Positions 9,700 to 17,643 of a stretch of DNA of 62,066 bases are shown one piece after another. The translations under genes and the position numbers were made by a program. A model generated the notes under the pieces. The model had not been told where the DNA came from. It did not search any database and worked only from the letters and a program-made list of their open reading frames with translations. Position 1 is the first letter of the stretch. Each line of letters opens with the position of its first letter. The DNA is from Roseateles toxinivorans. Lineage in GTDB: Bacteria > Pseudomonadota > Gammaproteobacteria > Burkholderiales > Burkholderiaceae_C. The stretch covers positions 1-62,066 of the forward strand of contig NZ_SNXS01000018.1 in assembly GCF_004362525.1 (NCBI RefSeq), read 5' to 3'.

Positions 9700-9742
9700 G
9701 TCTGGCGCTTATCATGGTCAGCGTTTCCCCGCTGCGAGCCCC

Positions 9743-10522
9743 ATGAGAACAAGCAAGAAGATAGCCCTGGCCCCGGCCACCATGTCCGAATTCGACGGCG
9801 TGCGCTTTCTGCACCTGGACAGCATCTGGGTACAGGGCGCGATGCGCATACGCAAGCCTCAAGCGCTGGAGCTGGACTACATCAAGCGCATGATGGCCTG
9901 GATGCTGTGGCGGCCCGAGAACGAAATCAACCAGGGCCATGCCGTGCAGCTGGGCATGGGTGCCGCTGCGCTGACCCGCTTCACGCACAAGGTGCTGCGC
10001 ATGCAAACCACGGTGGTCGAGATCAACCCCTCGGTGATTGCCGCCTGCCGCGCCTGGTTCCATCTGCCCGACGATGACAAGCGCCTGACGGTGCTGAACA
10101 CCGATGCGGCGAAATGGGTGGCCGACGATGCCAACTTGCAGACCGTGCAGGTGCTCAATGTCGATCTCTACGACCAGGACGCCGCCTCGCCGGTGCTGGA
10201 CGACGAGGCCTTCTACGCCGGCTGCCACCGCGTGCTCGACGATGGCGGCGTGATGACCGTCAATCTGTTCGGCCGCGACGCCAGTTTTGCCCGAACCGCC
10301 CGGCGCGTGGCGCAGATCTTCGGCTCCGACCAGGTCTGGAGCCTGACGCCCACGAAGGAGGGCAACACGATTCTGGTCGCCGCCCGTGGCGTGCAGGTGC
10401 CGGATCGTGACACCTTGGAGCGCCGCGCGGCTAATATCGAGTCGCGGTTCGAACTGCCGGCCCGCAAGTGGCTGCGCATGGTGCGGCCGCTGCCGCAGTC
10501 CATCATCAACCCCGCCAGCTGA
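9743..10522 (+). CDS. Spermidine synthase-like methyltransferase-fold protein
   Basis: A 259-residue protein with the Rossmann-like fold of polyamine aminopropyltransferases. Visible are the nucleotide-binding stretch QLGMGAAALTRF, the acidic strand VVEINPSVI and VDLYDQD, which aligns with the catalytic Asp region. The N-terminal beta domain of true SpeE is short or absent, so the polyamine activity is doubtful; many such proteins are annotated only as spermidine synthase-like. It lies 43 bases after the glycosylase gene and 18 bases before the GspE-type ATPase gene. Confidence 0.78.
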   Translation: MRTSKKIALAPATMSEFDGVRFLHLDSIWVQGAMRIRKPQALELDYIKRMMAWMLWRPENEINQGHAVQLGMGAAALTRFTHKVLRMQTTVVEINPSVIAACRAWFHLPDDDKRLTVLNTDAAKWVADDANLQTVQVLNVDLYDQDAASPVLDDEAFYAGCHRVLDDGGVMTVNLFGRDASFARTARRVAQIFGSDQVWSLTPTKEGNTILVAARGVQVPDRDTLERRAANIESRFELPARKWLRMVRPLPQSIINPAS

Positions 10523-10540
10523 CGACCCTAACGACAAGCC

Positions 10541-12331
10541 ATGAAATCAGCCAGCATCGCCGCGCCGCGCAAGGAAGTTCACAAGGGCCGCCTGTCCTGG
10601 CGCGAGATGCTGCGCTGGCTGCTGGAAGACGGGCTGATCGACGAGGCCCAGGTGCAGCGCACCGAACAGCGCTTTGGTGCGGCCGACACGTCCATGCATG
10701 GCCTGGTGCGCCTGTCACATGCCAATCTGACGCGGCTGGCCGATGGCAAGTCGCTGGACCTGGACCTGCTGACCGAATGGCTGGCCAGACGGGCCGGCCT
10801 GCCGCATCTGCGCATCGACCCCTTGAAGTCCGATGTGGGCCGCATCGGCGACATCATGTCGGCCGGCTATGCCGAGGCGCGCCGCAGCCTGCCGGTGCTG
10901 GTGGGCCTGACCGAGGTCACGGTGGCCACCTGCGAGCCCTTCGACCTTGACTGGGTGGGGCAGATCGAGTCGCACACGCGCAAGCGCGTGATTCTGGCCG
11001 TGGCCAATCCGCTTGAGATACAGCGCTACACGACCGAGTTCTTCACCCTGGCGCGCTCCGTGCGCGCGGCGCAGAAGAGCGGCGAGAGCAACCAGCCGGC
11101 CAGCTTTGAGCAACTGGTCGAGCTTGGCCGCAACAACAAGGCGCTCGATGCGAATGACCAGGGCGTGGTCCAGGTGGTGGATTGGTTGTGGCAATACGCC
11201 TTCGACCAGCGCGCCAGTGACATCCATCTGGAGCCGCGCCGCGACACCGGCGTGATCCGCTTCCGCATCGACGGCGTTTTGCACACCGTCTACCGCCTGC
11301 CGCCCACGGTGCTGTCGGCCATGACCTCGCGCATCAAGCTCTTGGGGCGCATGGACGTGGTCGAGAAGCGCCGCCCGCTGGACGGCCGCATCAAGACCCG
11401 CAATCCGGTTGGCGACGAGGTGGAAATGCGCCTCTCGACCCTGCCCACCGCCTTCGGCGAGAAGATGGTGATGCGGATTTTCGATCCCGACACCACGGTC
11501 AAGGACACGGCCGCGCTGGGCTTCGCCTCCCACGAGGCCAAGCGCTGGAACGAGTTGACCGCGCGGGCCCACGGCATCATCCTGGTCACCGGCCCGACGG
11601 GCTCGGGCAAGACGACCACGCTGTACTCGACGCTGAAACGACTGGCCACCGACGAGGTCAACGTCTGCACCATCGAAGACCCGATCGAGATGATTGAATC
11701 GGCCTTCAACCAGACCCAGGTGCAGAACGTCTTGGACTTCGGCTTCGCGGAAGGGTTGCGTGCGCTGATGCGGCAGGATCCGGACATCATCATGGTCGGC
11801 GAGATCCGCGATCTGGAGACGGCCGAGATGGCCATCCAGGCCGCGTTGACCGGCCACCTGGTGTTCTCGACGCTGCACACCAATGACGCCGCCTCGGCGA
11901 TCACTCGTCTCACCGATCTGGGCGTGCCCGGCTATCTGATCAGCGCCACCGTCATCGGCGTGCTCGCCCAGCGCCTGGTGCGCACCCTGTGCGAGGCCTG
12001 CAAGGAGCCCGATCCCGATACCACGCGGGACTCGCTCAACGAGCTGGTCAAGCACTGGCGCATGAATGGTGGCGTCAAGCCCTACCGGCCGGTGGGTTGC
12101 ATCGAGTGCCGCAACACCGGCTATCGCGGCCGCGCAGGCCTGTATGAGTTGCTGACCGTCAGCGAGGCCGTCAAGGCGACGCTGCACCCGACGCCCGACC
12201 TCACGGCCCTGCGCCGCCAGGCGATGCAGGAGGGCTTGAGGCCGTTGCGTCTGGCAGGCGCGATGAAGGTGGCCGAGGGCTTGACGACCGTGGAAGAGGT
12301 ATTGCGCAGCACTCCGGGCTGGGAGGCCTAG
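10541..12331 (+). CDS. GspE/PulE-family type II secretion/type IV pilus-like ATPase
   Basis: A 596-residue cytoplasmic ATPase. An N-terminal GspE-like domain precedes the motor domain with Walker A GPTGSGKTTT at 351-360, the Asp box around IIMVGEIRD and the His box FSTLHTND. A cysteine pair (CEAC) and CIEC could bind zinc as in PilB/GspE. No other secretion or pilus gene is nearby, so it is an orphan here and its partner machine must be elsewhere. No strong ribosome binding site precedes the ATG. Confidence 0.88.
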   Translation: MKSASIAAPRKEVHKGRLSWREMLRWLLEDGLIDEAQVQRTEQRFGAADTSMHGLVRLSHANLTRLADGKSLDLDLLTEWLARRAGLPHLRIDPLKSDVGRIGDIMSAGYAEARRSLPVLVGLTEVTVATCEPFDLDWVGQIESHTRKRVILAVANPLEIQRYTTEFFTLARSVRAAQKSGESNQPASFEQLVELGRNNKALDANDQGVVQVVDWLWQYAFDQRASDIHLEPRRDTGVIRFRIDGVLHTVYRLPPTVLSAMTSRIKLLGRMDVVEKRRPLDGRIKTRNPVGDEVEMRLSTLPTAFGEKMVMRIFDPDTTVKDTAALGFASHEAKRWNELTARAHGIILVTGPTGSGKTTTLYSTLKRLATDEVNVCTIEDPIEMIESAFNQTQVQNVLDFGFAEGLRALMRQDPDIIMVGEIRDLETAEMAIQAALTGHLVFSTLHTNDAASAITRLTDLGVPGYLISATVIGVLAQRLVRTLCEACKEPDPDTTRDSLNELVKHWRMNGGVKPYRPVGCIECRNTGYRGRAGLYELLTVSEAVKATLHPTPDLTALRRQAMQEGLRPLRLAGAMKVAEGLTTVEEVLRSTPGWEA

Positions 12332-12336
12332 AGTCA

Positions 12337-12355
12337 CCCTAGGGTCATCCCTAGG
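12337..12355. promoter_or_regulatory. Paired CCCTAGG boxes upstream of tctB
   Basis: CCCTAGGG (12337-12344) and CCCTAGG (12349-12355) repeat with 12-base spacing, about one helical turn, between gspE and tctB. A good -10, TAGAAT, lies at 12401-12406 but there is no matching -35, as expected for an activator-dependent promoter with these boxes near -60 to -75. The binding protein is unknown. Confidence 0.45.
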
Positions 12356-12439
12356 TCCCGCTACGTGTAATCCACAGACGCGCCACCCCACGGCGCTCCC
12401 TAGAATCTGCTGCATCCAACAAGCTTGCAGGAGACTCAA

Positions 12440-12910
12440 GTGAAAATAAAAAGTCAGCGAGACTTTTTCTCCGGTCTGATGTTCGTGCTGATAGGGGTGG
12501 CCTTTGCCTGGGCCTCGACCAGCTACAGCTTCGGCAGCTCGGCTCGACCCGGTGCGGCCTACTTCCCGTTCTGGCTCGGCGTGCTGCTGGCCATCCTCGG
12601 GAGCATGGTGCTGTTCAAGGCGCTGACGATCGAATCCGAGGGGGGCGACCCTATCGGCAAGATCGCCTGGCGGCCTCTGCTGATCATCATCGGCGCCATC
12701 GTCATGTTCGGCCTCGCCCTACCTCGCCTGGGCATGGTCATCACCTTGCCGCTGCTGATCACGGTGTCGTCGCTGGCGGGGGATGAGTTCCACTGGAAGG
12801 ACGCCTTGTTGAACAGCGTGATCCTGACCGTGGGCAGCTGGTTCATTTTCATCTGGGGCTTGAATCTGATCATTCCGCTCTGGCCTGCTTTCATCACCGC
12901 CGGCGCCTGA
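12440..12910 (+). CDS. tctB: TctB-type small membrane subunit of a tripartite tricarboxylate transporter
   Basis: A 156-residue inner-membrane protein with about four hydrophobic segments, the small subunit of TTT-family transporters. The GTG at 12440 lies six bases after AGGAGA and is preferred over an upstream TTG. Ten bases separate it from tctA. TTT systems use a periplasmic TctC/Bug binding protein for citrate, tricarballylate or aromatic acids; no tctC is present here, so the substrate cannot be assigned. Confidence 0.87.
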   Translation: MKIKSQRDFFSGLMFVLIGVAFAWASTSYSFGSSARPGAAYFPFWLGVLLAILGSMVLFKALTIESEGGDPIGKIAWRPLLIIIGAIVMFGLALPRLGMVITLPLLITVSSLAGDEFHWKDALLNSVILTVGSWFIFIWGLNLIIPLWPAFITAGA

Positions 12911-12920
12911 GGAGCAAAGC

Positions 12921-14432
12921 ATGGACTTACTGAACAATCTGGCGCTTGGCTTCAGCGTGGCCTTCACGCTGCAGAACCTCTTGTATGCCTTCGGTGGCGC
13001 GATGCTGGGCACCCTGATCGGCGTGTTGCCGGGCTTGGGCCCGGTCGCGACGATTGCCATGCTGCTGCCCTCGATCTATGCGCTGGACGCCACACCCGCG
13101 CTGATCATGCTGGCGGGCATCTACTACGGCGCGCAGTATGGTGGCTCGACCACCGCCATCCTGATCAATGTGCCCGGTGAGTCGTCCTCGGTGGTGACCG
13201 CCATCGACGGCTATCAGATGGCCAGGCAGGGGCGGGCGGGGGCTGCGCTGGCGGCGGCCGGTCTGGGCTCCTTCTTTGCCGGTTGCGTGGGCACGATCGT
13301 GATCGCCGCCTTCGCGCCGCCGCTGACCGAACTGGCCTTCAAGTTCGGGCCGGCCGAGTATTTCTCGCTGATGGTGCTGGGCCTGATCGGTGCTGTGGTG
13401 CTGGCCTCGGGTTCGCTGGTCAAGGCCATCTCCATGATTCTGCTGGGCTTGCTGATGGGGCAGATCAATACCGACGTGATCTCGGGTACGCCGCGCTTTT
13501 CGTTCGACATTCCCGAGTTGACCGATGGCATCGGCTTTGTGGTCATCGCCATGGGCATCTTCGGTTTTGGCGAGATCATCGCCAACCTGGGTCAGCCGGC
13601 CGAGAGCCGCGAGGTCTTCACCAAGGACGTGAAGGGTCTGTGGCCCACCAAGCAGGACTTCAAGGAGGCCTGGCCTTCGGTGCTGCGCGGCACCGCCCTG
13701 GGTTCCATCCTGGGCGTGCTGCCCGGCGGCGGCGCCCTGCTGTCCTCGTTCGCTGCCTACACGCTCGAAAAGAAGCTCGTCAAGAACCCGCGCGTGCCCT
13801 TCGGCAAGGGTGCCATCCAGGGTGTGGCCGGCCCCGAGGCGGCCAATAACGCCGGTGCTCAGACCAGCTTCATTCCGATGCTGACCCTGGGCATTCCGCC
13901 CAATGCGGTGATGGCGCTGATGGTCGGTGCGATGACGATCAAGGGCATCCAGCCCGGCCCCCAGGTGATGACCAGCAACCCCGAGCTGTTCTGGGGTCTG
14001 ATCGCGTCGATGTGGGTGGGCAACGCGATGCTGGTGATACTGAACCTGCCGCTGATCGGCATCTGGATCAAGCTGCTGACGGTGCCTTACCGCTTCCTGT
14101 TCCCGGCCATCGTCACCTTTTGCTGCATCGGCACCTACACGCTGAACAACAATAACTTTGACGTCTTCATGACGGCCATCTTCGCCCTGGTCGGCTATGT
14201 GTTCTACAAGCTGAGCTGTGAACCGGCACCGCTGCTGCTGGGCTTTATCCTCGGCCCGATGATGGAAGAGAACCTGCGCCGCGCGCTGCTGCTGTCGCGC
14301 GGTGACTGGAGCACCTTCATGACCCGCCCGCTGTCCGCCGGCCTGCTGATCGCCGCCTTCCTGATGGTGGTGGTGGTGATGCTGCCGTCTATCAAGAACA
14401 AGCGGGAGGAGGCGTTCCAGGACGCTGATTGA
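12921..14432 (+). CDS. tctA: TctA large membrane subunit of a tripartite tricarboxylate transporter
   Basis: A 503-residue polytopic inner-membrane protein. Family motifs include GVLPGLGPVATIAMLLP near the N-terminus, YYGAQYGGSTTAIL and the duplicated GVLPGGGALLSSFAAYT, which reflects the internal duplication of TctA. GAGGAG lies before the ATG. It forms an operon with tctB and is closed by a strong intrinsic terminator. The absence of a nearby tctC implies use of a binding protein encoded elsewhere, as is common in Burkholderiales with large Bug families. Confidence 0.93.
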   Translation: MDLLNNLALGFSVAFTLQNLLYAFGGAMLGTLIGVLPGLGPVATIAMLLPSIYALDATPALIMLAGIYYGAQYGGSTTAILINVPGESSSVVTAIDGYQMARQGRAGAALAAAGLGSFFAGCVGTIVIAAFAPPLTELAFKFGPAEYFSLMVLGLIGAVVLASGSLVKAISMILLGLLMGQINTDVISGTPRFSFDIPELTDGIGFVVIAMGIFGFGEIIANLGQPAESREVFTKDVKGLWPTKQDFKEAWPSVLRGTALGSILGVLPGGGALLSSFAAYTLEKKLVKNPRVPFGKGAIQGVAGPEAANNAGAQTSFIPMLTLGIPPNAVMALMVGAMTIKGIQPGPQVMTSNPELFWGLIASMWVGNAMLVILNLPLIGIWIKLLTVPYRFLFPAIVTFCCIGTYTLNNNNFDVFMTAIFALVGYVFYKLSCEPAPLLLGFILGPMMEENLRRALLLSRGDWSTFMTRPLSAGLLIAAFLMVVVVMLPSIKNKREEAFQDAD

Positions 14433-14455
14433 TACAAGGCCCTTGCTTTGTTCAG

Positions 14456-14483
14456 AAGGCCCGGTGACCCCGGGCCTTTTTCT
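14456..14483 (+). terminator. Intrinsic terminator after tctA
   Basis: Stem GGCCCGG / CCGGGCC with a five-base loop, followed by TTTTTCTT. The T-run runs directly into the TTGACG -35 of the leuA promoter. Confidence 0.9.
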
Positions 14484-14511
14484 TGACGCGCGAGCAAACC
14501 ATCGGTTAACC
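14483..14511 (+). promoter_or_regulatory. Predicted sigma-70 promoter of the leuA leader
   Basis: TTGACG (14483-14488), a 17-base spacer and TTAACC (14506-14511). Transcription should start near 14518-14520, at or next to the leader-peptide ATG, so the leader could be translated from a leaderless or nearly leaderless mRNA. Confidence 0.6.
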
Positions 14512-14519
14512 TGATCGCC

Positions 14520-14615
14520 ATGCATTTCGCCGCCACCCCCATCAACGCGCTTGGTCTAGCACTACGTCTAGTACCCGGCCGGGGTCTGTGCGCTGCATCT
14601 GCATGCCTGCGCTGA
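14520..14615 (+). CDS. Putative leucine-rich leader peptide upstream of leuA (31 aa)
   Basis: The short frame reads MHFAATPINALGLALRLVPG and then RGLCAASACLR. Leucine codons 11, 13, 15 and 17 are CTT, CTA, CTA, CTA, followed by GTA. CTA is very rare in this GC-rich DNA, where CTG dominates, so three in five codons is a marked anomaly that fits a leucine-sensing attenuator. It lies between a good promoter and leuA, and the region after the clustered codons can fold in alternative ways. The mechanism is inference; peptide synthesis is not shown. Confidence 0.65.
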   Translation: MHFAATPINALGLALRLVPGRGLCAASACLR

Positions 14616-14684
14616 CTCAAGCAGTAGGACACTTCTCCCCCTGACCCCGGCCATCACAACAGCGCACTCGTGACGAGTGCGCTG
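14588..14684 (+). promoter_or_regulatory. Putative leuA attenuator: mutually exclusive hairpins
   Basis: CAGCGCACTCG (14660-14670) can pair perfectly with CGAGTGCGCTG (14674-14684), a loop of three bases. Its first eight bases can instead pair with GTGCGCTG at 14588-14595 inside the leader-peptide frame. A second pair, GGCCGGGG (14577-14584) with CCCCGGCC (14645-14652), competes. A ribosome stalled at the CTA codons would leave 14588-14595 free and block the downstream hairpin. No U-run follows the hairpin, so termination could be Rho-dependent, or the effect could be on translation. Confidence 0.5.
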
Positions 14685-14756
14685 CAGGGGCGAAGGCGCA
14701 ACGATCTTCAATTTGTCTTGACCTGCCTCTGACGAGGGTCCAGACCCAGCCAAGTG

Positions 14757-16490
14757 ATGGCCACCATGACGATGATTTCCAATCCCGCGACCAAATACCG
14801 CCCGGCGCCGATTGCCGGCCTGCCCGACCGCCAATGGCCCAACCGTCGCCTGCAGCAGGCACCGATCTGGCTCTCCACCGATCTGCGTGACGGCAACCAG
14901 GCCCTGTTCGAACCGATGAACCTGGCGCGCAAGCAGCGCCTGTACCAGCAGCTGGTGCAGATAGGCTTCAAGGAGATCGAGCTCGGCTTCCCGGCCGCCT
15001 CGCAGATCGACTACGACTTCGTGCGCGGCCTGATCGCCACACACCAGATCCCGACCGACGTGACGCCGATGGTGATGACGCAGATGCGCGAGGACCTGAT
15101 CGCGCGCACCGTCGAGTCGCTGGTCGGCGCCAAACGGGCCATCGTGCATCTGTACAACGCCACCGCACCGCTGTGGCGCGAGGTGGTGTTCGGCATGAGT
15201 GTCGAGCAGGTGATGCAGCTGATCGAGCACCATGTGCGCTATCTGCGCCGGCTCACCGATGCCCATCCCGAGACCGAATGGATCTTGCAGTACTCGCCCG
15301 AGACCTTCTCTGCCACCGAACTCGGCGTGGCGCTGCGCGCCTGCCACACGGCCATGCATGCCTGGGGCATCAGCGAGAAGCGCAAGGTCATCATCAATCT
15401 GCCGACCACGGTCGAGGCCAGCATGCCCAATGTGTTCGCCGACCAGATCGAATGGATGAGCAGCCATCTGACGCATCGCCAGCATGTGATTCTCAGCGTG
15501 CACCCGCACAATGATCGCGGCACCAGTGTGGCGGCGGCCGAGCTGGCGATGCTGGCCGGTGCGCAGCGCGTCGAGGGCTGTCTGTTCGGCAATGGCGAGC
15601 GCTGCGGCAACGTCGACATCGTGACCCTGGCCTTGAATATGTACACCCAGGGCGTGCATCCGGGGCTGGACTTCTCCGACATCAATGCCGTGGCACGCGT
15701 GGCGGAGGAGTGCACGCAACTGCCCATCCATCCGCGCCATCCCTATGCCGGCGATCTGGTCTATACCGCCTTCTCTGGATCGCACCAGGATGCGATCAAG
15801 AAGGGCTTTGCCGCGCAGCGCCCCGACGCCCCCTGGGCCGTGCCCTATCTGCCTATCGACCCGGCGGACCTGGGCCGCAGCTATGACAGCGTGATCCGCG
15901 TCAACAGCCAGTCGGGCAAGGGTGGCATTGCCTTCTTGATGGAACGCGACAAGGGCCTGGTGATGCCGCGGCGCATGCAGGTCGAGTTCAGCGCCGTTGT
16001 GCAGCGCCTCAGCGATGCCAGCGAGGCCGAGGTCACGGTGGATCAGCTGTGGCAGTTGTTCGATCACACCTATCTGGGCGTGACGGGCCTGCTGCAGTAC
16101 CACGGCCATCAGCTGTTTGACAGCGAGGGCGAGCAGGGTGTGACGCTGGACTTGAGCGTGCAGGGCCAGCGCCGCCAGATACAGGGCAGCGGCAATGGCC
16201 CGATCGCGGCCACGGTGACGGCGCTGGCCGAAGGCTTTGGCCTCGCGCTTCGCCTGGACTCGTTCGAGGAGCGCGCACTGGGCAGCGGCGCCGATGCCAC
16301 CGCCCTGGCCCTGGTCGAGCTGGCCTGTGGTGGAGTCACTGGCGCGCGCTTCGGCGCCGGGCGGCACGTGAACACGGTCACTGCCAGTGTGTTGGCGGTG
16401 CTGAGCGGCTTGAACCGGCTGCTGCAGGCGCAGCCGGAGCTGCTGAGCGATCGTGTGGCTGAATCAGGCCACGCCGCCGTGCCGGCCTGA
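14757..16490 (+). CDS. leuA: 2-isopropylmalate synthase
   Basis: A roughly 577-residue enzyme making 2-isopropylmalate from 2-oxoisovalerate and acetyl-CoA, the first committed step of leucine synthesis. Motifs are STDLRDGNQAL (catalytic and metal site), the HPHNDRG metal-binding motif and a C-terminal leucine-sensing domain containing GNGPIAA. The length is that of the long LeuA type (about 560-580). GTG 14754, ATG 14757, 14766 and 14772 are all possible starts; no clear ribosome binding site decides. Feedback by leucine through the C-terminal domain is known in the family, and the leader region suggests a second, transcriptional control. Its 3' end overlaps the convergent hydratase gene by 27 bases. 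Confidence 0.94.
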   Translation: MATMTMISNPATKYRPAPIAGLPDRQWPNRRLQQAPIWLSTDLRDGNQALFEPMNLARKQRLYQQLVQIGFKEIELGFPAASQIDYDFVRGLIATHQIPTDVTPMVMTQMREDLIARTVESLVGAKRAIVHLYNATAPLWREVVFGMSVEQVMQLIEHHVRYLRRLTDAHPETEWILQYSPETFSATELGVALRACHTAMHAWGISEKRKVIINLPTTVEASMPNVFADQIEWMSSHLTHRQHVILSVHPHNDRGTSVAAAELAMLAGAQRVEGCLFGNGERCGNVDIVTLALNMYTQGVHPGLDFSDINAVARVAEECTQLPIHPRHPYAGDLVYTAFSGSHQDAIKKGFAAQRPDAPWAVPYLPIDPADLGRSYDSVIRVNSQSGKGGIAFLMERDKGLVMPRRMQVEFSAVVQRLSDASEAEVTVDQLWQLFDHTYLGVTGLLQYHGHQLFDSEGEQGVTLDLSVQGQRRQIQGSGNGPIAATVTALAEGFGLALRLDSFEERALGSGADATALALVELACGGVTGARFGAGRHVNTVTASVLAVLSGLNRLLQAQPELLSDRVAESGHAAVPA

Positions 16491-17252
16491 ACCCGAGGCA
16501 AAGCGGCCGGCGCCTTGCAGCGTCTCGCCGCTGGCCAGGGTCGCCAGGCCCAGCCGAGTTTCCTCGGCCATCGCCGCGTCGAACGCCAGCCCGCTCTGGC
16601 CCAGCGCGCTGCGCCTGTCATTGCGCAGGCAGTGCTGGGGCAGGGCGGCCAGTTCGCGGGCCAGTTGCTGGGCGGCGATCAAGACCTGGCCCTCGGGCAC
16701 CAGACGGTTGATAAGGCCGAACTGCAGCGCCTCGTCGGCGGCGACGGCGCGGCCAGTCAAGATCATGTCGAGCGCACGGCTTTCGCCGATCAGCCGCGGC
16801 AGGCGCACCGTGCCGCCATCGACCAGCGGCACGCCGAAGCGGCGGCAGAACACGCCCAGCTGGGCTGTCGGGTCGGCCACGCGCAGATCGCACCACAGCG
16901 CCAGCTCCAGGCCACCGGCGACGGCATAGCCGCTGATGGCGGCGATGACCGGCTTGCCGAGAAGCATGCGCGTCGGGCCCAGCGGACCGTGGGCGAGCAT
17001 ATCGGCATCGACCTTCAGCACGCGCTGCGGCTCCCCGCTGGCCAAGGCCTTCAGGTCGGCGCCGGCGCAGAAATGGCCGCCTGCGCCTGTGAGTACGGCC
17101 ACATGGGCGCTGATATCGGCATCGAAGGCGGTGAACAGCTCGAGCAGGCGGCGCGCGGTGGCGCCGTCGATGGCATTGCGTGCCTCGGGCCGGTTCAGGG
17201 TCAGGGTCCAGACCGGACCATCGACCTCAAGCAGCACGCAGTCCTCTTCCAT
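16464..17252 (-). CDS. Enoyl-CoA hydratase/isomerase family protein of the atuA cluster
   Basis: A 262-residue crotonase-fold enzyme. Oxyanion-hole motifs are HFCAGADLKAL and GYAVAGGLELAL. The first catalytic glutamate (GGLELA) is kept, but the position of the second is in RFGVPLVDGGTVRL and lacks a glutamate, so the chemistry may not be simple hydration. It begins 10 bases after the small AtuA-domain gene and ends the tetR-atuA-side minus-strand cluster. It likely acts on a terpenoid acyl-CoA intermediate, by context only. Confidence 0.88.
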   Translation of the reverse strand: MEEDCVLLEVDGPVWTLTLNRPEARNAIDGATARRLLELFTAFDADISAHVAVLTGAGGHFCAGADLKALASGEPQRVLKVDADMLAHGPLGPTRMLLGKPVIAAISGYAVAGGLELALWCDLRVADPTAQLGVFCRRFGVPLVDGGTVRLPRLIGESRALDMILTGRAVAADEALQFGLINRLVPEGQVLIAAQQLARELAALPQHCLRNDRRSALGQSGLAFDAAMAEETRLGLATLASGETLQGAGRFASGSGRHGGVA

Positions 17253-17262
17253 GGCAGCGCCC

Positions 17263-17643
17263 CTAGAAGTTCTCCAGCGCCAACTTGACGCCGGCCTGCA
17301 CGAGGGCCGCCTCGTCATCGGGCAACTCGACCTCCATGCGCAGCAGCTGCGCACCCAGGGTCTTGCCCAGGTTGTCGCTGCGCAGGCTCAGCGCCGCACC
17401 ACCGTTCAGCGCGCCGTTGAGCACCAGCTTGATCGCCAGCAGATTGGGCAGGAGGTAGAGGTCGACGCGGCCGGCGTCGGCGCTGCCCAGGTGATGGGCA
17501 AAGTGCGCGGCGATGCGCTCGCGGGTGATGACGCGAGAGAGCGTCGCGTAACCTGCGGCATCCCAGGCGAACAGGCCCAGGTCGGCGCGGTCGGCCTTGT
17601 CGCCGCTGCGGGCGTGGGCGATGGCTGCAAGGCGCAGCTTCAT
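17263..17643 (-). CDS. AtuA C-terminal-type small domain protein (split AtuA, second part)
   Basis: A 126-residue protein starting MKLRLAAIAHARSGDKADRA, which I recognise as the C-terminal domain of AtuA-type proteins. Its ATG overlaps the stop of the upstream DUF1446-type gene by an ATGA, so the two are translationally coupled. Together they are 589 residues, close to a full-length fused AtuA as I recall it from Pseudomonas. It is best read as the second half of a split AtuA that works as a heteromer with its neighbour. No independent enzyme motif is visible. Confidence 0.82.
   Translation of the reverse strand: MKLRLAAIAHARSGDKADRADLGLFAWDAAGYATLSRVITRERIAAHFAHHLGSADAGRVDLYLLPNLLAIKLVLNGALNGGAALSLRSDNLGKTLGAQLLRMEVELPDDEAALVQAGVKLALENF

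Noticed and set aside
12927-14525. Long minus-strand frame opposite tctA
   Set aside because: Same reason: a shadow of a clear membrane-protein gene, with His/Gln/Arg-rich translation and no domain.
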